64,000 bases of DNA from Quillaja saponaria (Eukaryota > Streptophyta > Magnoliopsida > Fabales > Quillajaceae): positions 4,588,001 to 4,652,000 of the forward strand of contig CM055617.1 in the NCBI GenBank assembly GCA_029379385.1. Direction: 5' to 3'. Below the pieces are notes generated by a model. The model searched no databases. It saw only the letters and a list, made by a program, of their open reading frames with translations, and had not been told where the DNA came from. The position numbers and the translations under genes were made by a program. How positions within the stretch are numbered: the stretch's first letter is position 1; every line of letters begins with the position of its first letter. This document shows positions 37,901-49,864 of this stretch, in pieces.

Positions 37901-40398
37901 CCAAAGCACTTGGATTTCCCGTCCCCATCTCTCATTACCACGACGCTGGTGATCGGTCCAAATTCACCAAAAATCTTCTTCAATTCCTCTTCAGTTGTCG
38001 AGTCCGATATGTTCTTCACAAAAACATTGTTGAATTTTGTATTGTAGATCACATTGTCTCTTTCCTGCTTGCGAAGGAAGGGACCCACATAGACTTGCTT
38101 ATCGTTCATCAGCATGCCGTTTAATTTCTCAATAGCTTTTTGGGCAGCTTCCTCATTATCAAATTGTACAAAGCCATAGCCTTTTGATTGACCTGAGGAA
38201 TCAGTAGCTACCTTGCATGAAAGGATATTTCCAAATGCCGAAAACGTATCATGTAATGCTTTGTGGTCGATTGACTTGTCCAAATTCTGCCAAGTTATAG
38301 AAAACAAAAGAGAGTTAGGAACAAAAAGGACAACAGCAGCCTACTATTTACAAGGAAAAACTAGCCAAAATATAAGTACCTTGATAAATATATTTCCTGT
38401 CCCACTTTTACGCATAGTAGGATCACGATGAGAATACATAATCCGAATGGGCTTCCCATTGAGGGGAGTGAAATTCAGGACATCCAATGCCTTTGCAGCT
38501 GTTACCAAGAGCTAACGAAGTTATGAGGTAATAAAGACTGACAATTAAGAATAGTACAAAGGCACCTGGAGGGCAGGATGCAACTGCTATTTTAGTATCA
38601 GAAACTTAATAATAAAGTATCTATACCTACATCATGAACATATTGAATTGAACATAACATAAAACATTATTATTTAACAACAGCAAATACAAGTTTTGTG
38701 AGTCGCTTCCTGTTGCGCTTTATATGTACAACATTTCAACAATTACAAATTTACAATAACAATACACAGACACCAGTTCGATAAATGGTTAGAGAAAATG
38801 GCTTCCAGAAATAGTTAGAAATAAACAAACTGCCTCCAAGACTTAATAAAATTGTTCTTCCATCTTTACTTCAAATAATTTGAGTAATTTGTGCGTTATA
38901 CAATCTACTTTCCCTACTTCATTCATCGTGCCTCATGACCAAATTAAGTTATTTGTAAACCAGGGGTATGTAGGCCAGTAAGGAATGAACGAACACCATG
39001 CTAAACCTTTATGTCTGATTGTCTTCATCGGTTCACTTTTGACGAAGTCGAACTACACTAACATGAGGGTGAGTCCCCACGGACAAAGTTACATGGCTGT
39101 GTTTCTAGATATATTCTGCCATCCAACTTTTTTGATTACCAAAAGCCCACTACCCCAGCACATCAACTTCCTTTTTCCAAAAAGAAATGCTTTATACGTC
39201 TGAGTAAAAGAACCCATCTTATAATTAATATTAGACACAGAAATGGATCCAGGATGATGTGAGTTTTAAATTCAATTTTAAATGCACATAGTATATCCTC
39301 CAGATGCACATCAATATCCAACATATCAGACACACCTTCACCTCTTAAATAGGCCAAGAGCTCGTTTCTCTTTCTTTTTTTCTTTTTCTTTTTCCCCTTT
39401 ATGTTACATTAGCACAACTCAAAACAGTAAATTTTAAATTTTGAGAGGTAACAGTGTATAACTCAAAGTTTGAATCTTATAAATCATAAAATCAAAGAAC
39501 TTAACAATAGCCAAAGTGCCAACTAGTTCCACTTATGGGAAAGATAACAAGAGTACCTTATTTAGAAATAAAATTTATTTACTTTTCGAATACTAATAAT
39601 TATCTTTTAAGATGTCAAGAGTTTTCAACAAAAAACATTGCTTTGTTTTCTTAATAAAAATATTTGGTTTTTTTTTTTTTTTTTATTAAGTAAAAATAGA
39701 GTAGATATTTGTTGTTCTCACTAATTGTAATTGCAAACAGCATTTTTCTATAACAAGCAGGGGAAACAAACTTGCCAAATGGTCCCTAGTCAAGTTTTAC
39801 TCTTGCTTTTCCACAATTAGTAATTAATACAAACAATAATGTTATACACACAAACTTATCTCACAAGTACACAAACACAAGTTTACTAGTAATTTCTTTG
39901 AAATTGTCTTGGCAACAGAGAAAGTATATCTAGAAAATCACGAACATTTATAGCGTTTGTGAGAATTGCTTGTGTCACTAACATTAACAGAAACTACACA
40001 GTCGTATGCTTCAGGCATGAGCATCAAATCCACCTACAGACTCTTAATGAACGAGCTACGCTAACTAAGAGAGACGCACTTTGAAAATGTAAAGCAACAA
40101 TCAATAAAAGCACATGAAAAATTAATAGGAGTTATGGAGCCAACTAACCATCTTGGGGGCTGCTGTAATTGACATAGCCATAACCCAATGATCTCCGGGT
40201 CGACATATCCCTACAAACCCTAACGGAAACCACCTGACCCAGATGGTTAAAAAAGTCATACAGCTGCGAATCTGTGACATTGGGGTCAAGATCCCCAACA
40301 TAAAGCGATGTCGTTCCAAACTGGTTTGCCCCGCCAACAGCGGCACCACCGTTAGCTCCCGAAATCGCATTCTGAGGCTGAACCTGAACTTGTGCCAT
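34995..40398 (-). CDS. PABP: Poly(A)-binding protein, tandem copy 2 (full length)
   Basis: Same family and role as the neighbouring copy, in the same orientation. Exons in transcript order: 40398-40149, 38498-38380, 38286-37630, 37546-37469, 37376-37287, 36947-36810, 36683-36519, 36420-36214 and 35243-34995. Every exon matches its counterpart in length except exon 7, which is three codons shorter (GQRPGG against GQQGPRPGG), and exon 9, which keeps the tail [15 protein letters not shown]. The product is 650 residues with four RRMs, linker and MLLE domain. No lesion is seen, so this is the better candidate for the fully functional gene. Intron 8 contains two local tandem duplications that are absent from copy 1. 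Confidence 0.95.
35309..35739. repeat. Nested tandem duplication in PABP copy 2 intron 8
   Basis: Two copies of a unit of about 158-159 bases run from 35422 to 35739, both starting ATATAGGGCAAGAAT and ending TTTTTTCTTGTC. Before them, a unit of about 79 bases (GAAGTTACAAGCTTCAGTCA and onward) occurs from 35309 and again from 35387, overlapping the first large unit. The core ATATAGGGC...TGCTCATAGCTTTA thus appears three times. Confidence 0.85.
36005..36107. repeat. Two-copy tandem repeat, period about 51 bases
   Basis: GTGGCCAGAC begins at 36005 and again at 36056, and each unit ends in GATCTATTTGTGT or GGTCTATTTGTGT. The copies differ at several positions. The repeat lies in intron 8 of PABP copy 2. 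Confidence 0.8.
36184..36200. repeat. (TAGA)n microsatellite
   Basis: About four copies of TAGA lie just downstream of the exon 8 donor of PABP copy 2 on the transcript strand. It is short but may vary in length. Confidence 0.85.
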
Positions 40399-40845
40399 CT
40401 CAACCAATAGCTACAACACTTACTCAAAAAACAAATTTGTTCGATATTTTTTCAAAATTTTCACTTTTTTTTTCCTTTTTTTTCTTCCCTCTCCTCTGGG
40501 TATATTGAAAAAAACCCTAATTTAAAGCTAAACGCACACAAATGTCTGAGGGAGAAGAAGAAAAAGTAAATAATTTGGAGGCAATTTTCTTATCTAATCT
40601 CTCTGATTTTCTAGGAAAATAGATAGGAGAGGAGAGGGAAGAGTTTGGAGGATAAATATCGCCGGAGATCCGACGGCGGCTACTAGTGGCCAACGAGAGA
40701 GAATCTTCTTGGAGGGCAGCTGGAACTGCACCGAGGAGACAGTTGCTTGGCAGCGATGACAACTAAATAGATGGATGGGTTTCGGTAAACCCTAACATAA
40801 TAGTATGAGAAGATGTTAGCCGTTTGATCTGAAAGGTTGTGGGCC
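40399..40845 (-). promoter_or_regulatory. Leader and promoter of PABP copy 2
   Basis: The leader is pyrimidine-rich on the transcript strand, with AAACCCTAA (telo-box) near 40512. A block homologous to the copy 1 leader lies near 40618-40690, and TGGGCC at 40840-40845 matches the site II motif. Confidence 0.45.
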
Positions 40846-41266
40846 CTAGATTACAGAAGCAACAGGTAGCGTTACACTTTTCAGATCAGGTAAGTTTTTT
40901 TTATTTTTTTATTTCAAGGGGTTGTACATTTTAAAGATTTTCTTTCCAAAATGTTCTTTTTTTTTTTTTTTTTTCTTTTAGCAAAAAGTATATTTTATCT
41001 TACAAACTTTTGTTTTCGTATTCTAATTTTACCATTTAATTATTAAGTCATCAAATTTTAGATTATTTCTAAAATCAAACACTATTTTAAAAAGTAAACT
41101 TCTAATTCTTTTTTTTTTTTTAATAAAAATATTATTTTCTTAAATTTAACTTTATCCCTATCATATTTTTATTTTATTTGTTCTTTGTATTAAACTTGAA
41201 CCATGATTAATACTATTTTATTAAGAAATTAAAATTTTTATTTTTTAAAATAAATTATTATAAGAC

Positions 41267-41413
41267 ATGGTTCAAGTGATAAAATATATTTAAATCCAAC
41301 TGCATATGAGTTATTACAATATCAAGAATTTGATTCTACATAAAAATACTTGTAAAGATAGACAATTACGAATTCTAAGTGAGTACACTCAAAATATTTA
41401 AAAATACTTGTAA
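41267..41413 (+). mobile_element. Degenerate tRNA-derived SINE (second copy)
   Basis: The segment begins CATGGTTCAAGTGATAA, contains AAGAATTTGATTCTACA and AAAATACTTGTAAAGAT, and ends AAAAATACTTGTAAG. These blocks align in order with the SINE at 56901-57065. The box A and box B regions are recognisable but mutated. No target duplication could be fixed. Confidence 0.55.
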
Positions 41414-43929
41414 GAAATAAAAAATAAGAAAAACTTGAATTTCAAAAATAAAAAATAAAATTTGTTGGTTTGATAATTAAAGAATAAAATTAGTAGTATT
41501 ATATATTATTGTGAATGAAATAATTTATTTTAAAGAAAAAAATTAATTTTGAAATTTATTGATAATATACAATTATTTTGAAAATAAAAGTAAAAACTTT
41601 TTGCTACTTCTCTCAAAAACAATATAGATACACTTAAACTTGAGATTCTTTTTCATCCCTCCCCAAATATCTTGTCTAATAATATGTTGTTTGACTAATA
41701 ATACATTCTCAGATTCTTATATAAAAATCGTCAATTTGCAGTACCATCAACCTCTATTACTTTACTATAATTATACTAATGCTAATTTTATTATTAATTT
41801 TAATGTCATCATGCATCACAATGTAATCGTTATCTCTAATTTTATTTTGTCTTATTATTACTTTCTATCGTGTAAGATTGTCAAATTTATAACAAGTAAG
41901 GTACTGCTATTAATTACATATATTTCCTATTAGAAATTACATATATTTCCCTACTACTTGATCAAAACATCAATACAAGTCTCCTAAACTGCATGATATT
42001 GTCAATGGTAAGTTTACGTTTTCATAAATAATTATAATTTTAAACAAAAAATAAGTGAGACAAGTTTTTGTAAATAAAGAATAGTAGTTATTATCGAATA
42101 AAATAATAATGATATAAATATAATATTTTTTTATGAAGAGTGTCTTATTATCTTTTTATTTCTGAAAACCAAATATTAATCAACTCAATTTAACTCTCCA
42201 ATCATAACCAACGTGTTGGTTCGGTTGAATTGGTGGATTATTATAATAGTTGGATTTTTAGCTAAGGTGAGATGAGATGAGATTTTCAATCAAAATCTAT
42301 GCTTATGACATATTTGGGATTTGTTTTGGGCTTGGACATGGACTTAAGTGTTAAGGAGGTTGTCTTAGCCCAAAAAAAATAAAAAAATAAAATAGTAGGA
42401 GAGTAATTTAGCTTGGACAATGCAAGATACATTAAATATAAAATTAAATAATACACATGTTTACAAAAAGTTTTAATACCTTTAATTTTTAAAACATATT
42501 TTCAGTTTAAATTTTTTATAAAAATATTTGGTAATAGAAGGCTTTATTTTTAAAATTTTACCAAAAAATATTTTTGAGTTTTCAGAATTCTAAAAGCTGA
42601 AGTTAAAAAAAATAAAATTTTTAAAATAGAAAATAAGAAAAATTCAAATAAATTTTAATAATTATTTTATTTATACAAATATAATCATATTATTTGTCAA
42701 AAATATATTTTTAATAATTTTAATACTCAATATCATTTAAAAAAAATAAAATCAAACAAGATTTTTATATCTCATAGCAGTTCTACGTTAAATCATCCAA
42801 ATACCTTGTCAATTTTTAATACAGTACTCTTTAAAGAGCTATACTTGAACTTTTACACAAAACTAAATCAAATAGACTCATAATTGTCGGTTTTCATTAT
42901 ATTTACAACTATTCCCATATGTATTATATAGGGATTGTATAATGGAAAGGGAATTATGTTTTGGAATTAAGTAACCCAATATTTTATTAAGCACTTATTA
43001 AAAATTAACCATTTGATTCAACGTAGCCAATAATCTAATATGCTGACCTTTTATTTATTTCAACAAGTAATTCATGAATGCTAGGAAAAAGAGAAAGAGG
43101 GACAAAATAGAATAGAAGGCCATGGACGAATGATGAGTGGCTAATATGTGACAAAGGGTAGTCTTGTTTCCAAGTTGAGTTGTTGGTGTAGTTGGAGATA
43201 GTGATGGTTTTTATGGGTTGAAATTGACACATATCATCTAATTTTAATATGATGATGATATGCTATGAAATTGAAATTTTTATTTGAGAATTTCAAGTTC
43301 AAATGTTATTGAGATTAAGAACAGATTTTATCTCAAAATTTTGATATAAAGTATTAGGGGCTATGTGAAATATCCGAAAAATTCAAAAATTAACCCTACT
43401 AAAATATGACTATTTGGAATATAGTAATATTTTTAACGAGTTTTGTCTTTTATATTTTTTGTGATTGGAATTTTATTTATTATCTTTTTAAAATTCGAAC
43501 TCATAAAAACAATGAAGGGAATACACATTTTTCAGCACTAGCAACCTCTATGATAGTTGCCACAACCCTTATGATATTTTAGTTAATTTTTATATTTTAG
43601 TATGAGTTTTCTTCTTGTTTATTGCTAAGTTACAAGCTTATAAGTTATAATTTTTAGTTGATATTTATTAAGTTAGACCATACAAATTGACATGAACCTT
43701 CAATTATACATAAATATTTCTCATAAATGTATTCGACTTTAACACTCCATTGACATATTATTCTACTTAGTTATATCATATTGGGTGAATTATAACTCAT
43801 GTTCTAACCAATCCGACTTATTGTCAAATTTTATGTTTTTTAGAGTTACGATTATATAGTTATATTATTGTGTTACTTTTATTTGTTTCACGGGATATAA
43901 GATATGTCAACAATATAAATTTTAGGTTT

Positions 43930-44280
43930 AATTACATTTTTAACATCTATAGTTGATCAAGAATTTAATTTTGTCCATATATTTCAAAAAATCAAAATGT
44001 CATATATATAATTTCAAAAGACATGCAATGTGGTACATGTCATCACTTTTCATCACATATAATTTAACGGAGGTGACGTGGCAATAATTTTCTATATGAC
44101 TTATTCACGTGTCAAGATATCCGTTTGACAAGCCACCCATTTTACCATTTGTTAAGTTAAATTTGACAAAAAGTGACAATATAGACTATATTACATGATT
44201 TAGAAACAAAAAAGATGTTATTTTGACTTTTTAAAATACAAGCCACATATCCGTGAGTATGTACATGCTACATAATTTTT
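43930..44280. mobile_element. Possible MITE with long imperfect inverted ends
   Basis: Left-side TTTCAAAAAATCAAAATG (near 43982-44000) is mirrored on the right by TATTTTGACTTTTTAAAA (near 44220-44237) in the opposite sense, with further loose symmetry outward. The middle holds ACGT-core motifs (TGACGTGG, CACGTG-like). No target duplication was found, so the call is tentative. Confidence 0.35.
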
Positions 44281-44942
44281 AAAAAGAAAAAATATAAAGT
44301 TGTCATTTTAAGTTTTTTGCAGTTTTATTTAAAAGGAAAAAGATGAATTAGTATATGAGTAAAAGTTGATAGTTATTAAGAGATAAAAGATGAAAGAGTT
44401 GTAATTAGTACGTGATAAATGAGAGTAATGAATAGTTATTATTAGGAGAGAAAAATTATTTTTAATTATTTTTAATTAATTTAATGTATACTATCTTAAA
44501 AGATGAGATCAAAAAGTCTTCTAACTTTTGGAATTGTTATTAATAAATGAGAATGAAACTGAATTATCTATCCAATTAAGAATTAAAAATATAATTTAAC
44601 TTAATTTTATTATTATGTTGTACTCAAATACTACATAAGAATCAACTTAATATTTTTAAGTCAAAGTCAAAGGAGTCACTATAAAATCTCGAAAGTTGAA
44701 AAAAGAGAAAAGTCCCACCGACTTTTGTAGCTTGCAAGTGTGTAACTGCAAATTGCCAACTTTCGCGCATTCAAAGGAAGCAAAACAAAGTAAGGTACGG
44801 CGTCTGTATTTTCAACAAAATCAGTTTCCTAATTCAGATTCTCCTCCTATCAGAATTCAGAATGCCCAAAAAATCTTCTACTAGTTCATAGCAAATCCCA
44901 TTCAATTTATACCACCATTAATCAATTTCTCTCTGGAGCACG

Positions 44943-47900
44943 ATGGGCTCGATCAATTTATTCAGCTCTCTAGCTCCGCCTCGGTTCTGTGTGCCTAACT
45001 TGGTTTTTCTTCTTCATCATCAACAATGCCATGGTGGGCATTTGAGTTTTTCGAGTACCTTCCACAAACGACAGCGTTACTCTTTCTCCGCTAATTCCGA
45101 CGGGCCTCGTTTTCTGCCCGCTCTTGCTTCTTCTGGTACAGGCGTCACCAATTCCGAGCCGGTAAGTTGTACCCTTTATTTGATTTGTTTCAGGGAAAAG
45201 ATATTTCTCCGAAAGGAAGAAACTTTAAGTTGAAACTTAGTCATTTGACGAAAATGGGAGCAAGATAATCAGTTCCTGACCAATTAAGTTTTTGTTTTTC
45301 ACTATGATTTGGGTTGTCTTTCAATATTACGCATCTGATCTGCTGCCTGCTGGGTTTTATTTTTCAGCGTGGAAGTGGAACATTTACTGTTGGTGATTTT
45401 ATGACAAAGAAGAGGGATTTACATGTAGTAAAAACCACGACAACTGTTGATGAAGGTATGAGTGCATTAAAATTGTTTATGGTCGTAGTCAGTGTTGTAT
45501 TTTTATGATTGGGTCATTGATTTATGTATGCCTGTTTTTTATTTCTACAGCTTTGGTGGTTCTTGTGGAGAAGAGAATAACTGGCTTTCCTGTAATTGAT
45601 GATGACTGGAAATTGGTAATTCTTTTTTACAAGTTGACTATGACTAGAAAGGAGGATGTTCATGTAAATGTCCAGCAAAAAGGAAAATAGCAGCCCTTCT
45701 ATTTAACTAGGATTATCTTCTTCTTCTTCTAAATTATATGTAAATCTCTGTCGCTAAGTATGGGCTTAAGTTGGATTGAGTTGGTGTTTGGCTCAGTTAA
45801 ACATCTTTAATTGGATTGTATTGCTTCAATACCTTTAGTTGATGGGTTGTTGTTTTTTGGGCTGCAGGTTGGTGTCGTTTCAGATTATGACTTATTGGCG
45901 CTTGACTCTATATCAGGTACTAGTGAAATATGAGTAAGACGAAAACTGTCTATTTTAACATTGTCTTGGAAATTACTTAGGAGTGTTGTTATTTGAGTTT
46001 TTGCTGAAAACAGTCATGTCTGGTTTGGTATTATAAAAGCCATAATGTGTCTAGTAATGCAAATGTTATGGTTATTGAGATGCCTTCCCTGTTGATGGAA
46101 CAAATTATCCTAACTTAGTTTGGTTCTTCTTAACTATTGTCATCTAACTGGTCAGTTTTTTTGGTTCTACTTTTGTCTTTTGTATATTATTGTTATTAAG
46201 CTATGCCTTTCCAGCTATTTGTACTCATCAATTATCATAGATTAGATGGCTCTGAGATTTTCTTTTATAGTGGTCTTATGTGCTTCTTGCAACGATTTGT
46301 TATGAAACTGCTAATAGCATTTATCCTTAATGCTTGCTAGGTGGAAGTCAAAGTGACACTAACTTGTTTCCTCAAGTTGACAGTTCTTGGAAAGTATGTA
46401 AGCCTCTTTTATTTACTGTTTCTTGGCTAATATTATTAGTAGGTTGTACTGCAACTTTGCACCAATATTTGAAGTTAAAATGTTGATCGAACAGACACTT
46501 TTAACACTACCCAGTCATGCTTCTGCATCCACACAGAAACAGTACTGCAAAGGCTGGAGATCATGCCTGATTGGCAAGTAGGAATTAGTTAAATTATGCT
46601 TCATTTATGGTATTTGAGTTTCTAGATCATTTGTAGTACAAATCTATTTACAGGACTCTGTCAGTGGCTTAGGAACCACTATGAACTTAGACAGTTTCTT
46701 ATCCTACAGCCAATTCCTAGTCCTAGAGAAAAGGAAGAATTTGAACCTTTTTACCACAGATGACATGGCCTAGTTTTTTGTGTATAGGAGTTATTACAAA
46801 AATCTTGTTCCAACCAGTGAATATGACTTGCAATTCAGTCCAGTGTTATTAAAGTAGCACCTCAGGCGCGCCTAAGGCACAAAAGGTGCAAGGCGCAGAA
46901 CCCTTCGCCTTTGCACCTCTAAAGGCGGGCGCTGACACTAAGGCGCTGCCTAGGCTCACTAGGCGCGCGCCTTTTCCATGTTTTGAGGCGCCATGAGGCG
47001 CACTCAAGGCACACAAAAGGCACTGCAAGTTTTTTTTTTTGAAAAAGCCTCTTCAATTTATTTTTTTTGAGGAAAACTCATCAGTTTTTTAGTTTCCTCA
47101 TAAATAGGAAAAGTCAAACATTAGGAAGAGTCCTAATAGAAACCTAGAAAGTCCCTAAAACATTAAAAAACACCCTACAGCTAAACCAAAATCTTGATTC
47201 TAAACAGACTACGAAGTCTTGAGTTTCCTTGTTACCTGGCCAAATGCAGAGCGTATTTTCAGTGTAAGTCTGCCTATTATCTATCAATGTTTTATAATTT
47301 TATAGTTACTTTCTAAGTCTTTTTCATCTTCTGCTTATACTAATCCTTCCTTAGTCTAATCTCTGCCATTGTATACAAAAAGCAGATCATTTGTGTGGCT
47401 TAAACCTTAACTATCTCTGTCCTGTTTTGTACCTGAAAAACAAAAGATACTCAGCAGTAAACCTTAGCTATCTCTGCCCTGTTTAAGAAAGAGGAAGCAT
47501 AAATTCAATTTTTGCTTATTAGCTTAGTCGACTTCTTGCTTGACATATTTACTTTACCTAGATTGTTTTTTATTAACCTTTACTTTCCACATGCTGGAAT
47601 TCTTGCCTATAAAAACTGTTTTCTATGTCATAACTTAATGGTATTAATTTTTACTTGTTGTAAGCTTGGAATTATTGTATATAGATTTTTTTCATTAGAT
47701 ATGTGCCTAACTTTGCTAAGGCGAGCGCCTGCGCCTTGCACCTTGTGCCTAGGCTCCAGGGACCCTTAGCGCCTGGGTGCGCCTAGAGCCTTTGATAACA
47801 CTGATTCAGTCATAGTCTGAAAGAGAAATTACAGAAAGAAGTAATAGCAGAAGGATATGTTAGGTTTCTCATTAAAATGCTTGAAAGAGAACATTACATA

Positions 47901-48608
47901 ATGATGGTGAGTGACTAGCATAAAGGGAAGCTTCTGGTGGTTAGCTGAGACATTTTCCAGAAGGGAGTGGAGTTCAGAGGAACACATACAAGATGTTGTC
48001 CCATCTGTTTCCTTATGTGCCCCAATTTTGATTTGCAAAAGGAAAGTCATAACTAACATAACTTTAGATATGATGAACCCAGTAACTTTCAGGATCATCA
48101 TTGTACAATCATATATAAAACAATTTCGCCTATTCTGCAGTTTCTGATTCCTTGTAAGTATGGCAGACATTTAACGAGATACAAAAGCTGCTTGGTAAAA
48201 CCAATGGAAAAGTTATTGGCGACTTGATGACACCTGCTCCCCTGGTTGTTCATGAATCCACCAATCTAGAAGCTGCTGCCAGGTACTCATTCTGTCTTGC
48301 ATTTTTCTTGCTTCTATGGAATCTACGTTTCTTGACTGAAACAGTTGACCGCTCAGTGCCTTGAACTGTAATTCTTCCCTTAGGTTGTTGCTTGAGACCA
48401 AATACCGTCGACTACCTGTTGTAGATGATGATGGCAACTTGGTAAGCTTCTCTTCCCCTGCCCGCAATCTTCATTTTCTTTTATTCAGCGTTGGTGTTTA
48501 CTCACTGACTGATCTTTGCTTTGAATTTGAAAGGTTGGACTAATTACAAGGGGCAATGTTGTTAGAGCAGCCCTGCAGATAAAATATTCTAGTGAAAAAT
48601 CCCAATAG
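44943..48608 (+). CDS. CBSX2: Plastid CBS-domain protein, CBSX1/CBSX2 type
   Basis: Small protein with two CBS domains, of the chloroplast CBSX1/CBSX2 (LEJ) type; in Arabidopsis these bind adenosine nucleotides and activate thioredoxins. Exons: 44943-45161, 45368-45455, 45551-45615, 45868-45916, 46341-46393, 48167-48282, 48384-48441 and 48534-48608. Phases agree and the product is 240 residues. Residues 1 to about 70 are Ser/Arg-rich and poor in acidic residues, as in a transit peptide. CBS1 runs from FTVGDFMTK through ITGFPVIDDDWKLVGVVSDYDLLAL, and CBS2 from VIGDLMTPAP through YRRLPVVDDDGNLVGLITRGNVVRAAL. Intron 5 carries a hAT-like insertion, and a copy of exon 5 with flanking intron lies at 57.3-57.8 kb. 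CBSX1 and CBSX2 cannot be separated with certainty by eye. Confidence 0.92.
46841..47803. mobile_element. Non-autonomous hAT-like element in CBSX intron 5
   Basis: The element is flanked by an exact 8-bp direct repeat ATTCAGTC (46833-46840 and 47804-47811), the hAT-type size. Terminal inverted repeats read CAGTGTTATTAAAG on the left and, reversed, CAGTGTTATCAAAG on the right. Next to each end lie GC-rich subterminal arrays of GGCGC, AAGGCAC and GGTGCAAGGCGCAG words, in opposite orientation at the two ends. No transposase is encoded in its 963 bases. Confidence 0.88.
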
Positions 48609-49680
48609 TCTGGAGGAATGTTGGTGGAACAGCTCTGCTGATCGACTGTGCTAGTGAAGGTGACATATTTTGTAGATCATGAAAATCTGTCACATCACAT
48701 TGATATTCCTATTTTTTTTTCTGCATCACACGGATTCTGCTGTCTTCTGCCTACTAAAGGTGCTGGAGGGTAGTCTTTGGTGGTTATCCAGGCTCTTCTG
48801 ATTGGATTCTGATCAGAGGAAAGTGATTAATTTATCTCCTGTTCTTGAGAGCCTTATTGGTAACTATTGCAAGCTTCTATGTATTATATTCTCTGCAGGC
48901 TTTGTAAAATTGGGAAATATGTAGGAATAGGATCATATTTGACTTAATATATGCTAAAGTTTTGTATTAAAAAATTGTTTTATGATATTTTCCCCTAGTC
49001 CTTTCCAATATGTTTTGAAACCTATTATTCCACCATAAAGGAGGCTGTGTGAATAAATAGGACAGTAAAATGAAAGCTGCATTGATCAAAGCTAACGTAA
49101 CAAACGGTTGGAACTTCTATTCCAATGGCTTTAGCTGCAGCCTGAAGAGTGTCCAAAATTTGTGTGCATGGCTTACCTTACATAATCCAATTCCGCATAT
49201 CAAGTTTTCATTACAGCACGAAAGCACAGTAAAAGCAGTCTACAGGAAATCCTTATTATACATGTCACTGATGACTAATTTTTTATTTTCATTGATATTA
49301 ACGTTAAAAGGTTGTTTTCCATCCATGGTTCTATTTATCCACTGGAAAATATTCTTCTGTACCTTCCTCTGGAGCTATGAAAACCAAAACTTTTACAGTT
49401 GAAATGTTCTTCTTTCCCAAAACTGCTATCATGAACCTCCTCTACTGATACAAGAATACAAGCCAAACAAAAAACAGGAGTCAAAAGTTGTGCGGTCAAG
49501 AGAGCCAACTTGTCAATGCAGTCTTCTGGTTTGTCTTTCTAGCTATGTCTTTGGTGCTTTCTTCGATTTTCGCACAATGTTTTGGCTGTAATTAATTTAA
49601 CAGGGAAAGAATATTACAACTCCATTTTTTAGAGGGAAGGAAAGAATATTATGTTATACACCATTGAAACATATAAATAT
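48609..49680. other. CBSX 3' UTR and spacer before the UGT cluster
   Basis: The first few hundred bases are CBSX 3' UTR. From about 49495 the sequence resembles the upstream DNA of the other UGT copies (for example TTGTCTTTCTAGCTATGTC and a GGTGCTTTC motif), so the duplicated unit begins at least there. No gene is seen. Confidence 0.5.
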
Positions 49681-49689
49681 TAGTTTTCC

Positions 49690-49860
49690 ACGCCGACCGC
49701 AAGTTACTGTCCACGCCAAACTCGTGTTATTTCCACGCCAACCACGTGTTTAGATGATTTAGTAGCCAAACCTCCTCGTTTTCTTCACATCATCTCTCCT
49801 CTACTTACTATACTGTCTACAATTTGGGTGCAAATTCCAGATCCTAATTTACTAATCCAG
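49690..49860 (+). promoter_or_regulatory. Upstream region of UGT-A with CCACGCC repeats and G-box
   Basis: CCACGCC occurs three times between 49690 and 49741, followed by a G-box CACGTG at 49743-49748. Related CCACGC...AACACG blocks lie upstream of the other cluster members. Regulatory function is inferred from conservation. Confidence 0.5.
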
Positions 49861-49864
49861 CAAT

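Larger units (their letters stand above)
40846..44942. other. Long AT-rich intergenic region
   Basis: No gene is supported. A degenerate SINE copy (41267-41413) and a possible MITE (43930-44280) are given separately. Open frames at 41640-41933 and 43035-43232 have A/T-driven composition and no family resemblance. Confidence 0.5.

Noticed and set aside
41640..41933. Open frame of 97 codons in the intergenic region.
   Set aside because: Composition is driven by A/T richness (Ile, Asn, Tyr, Leu), with no recognisable motif.
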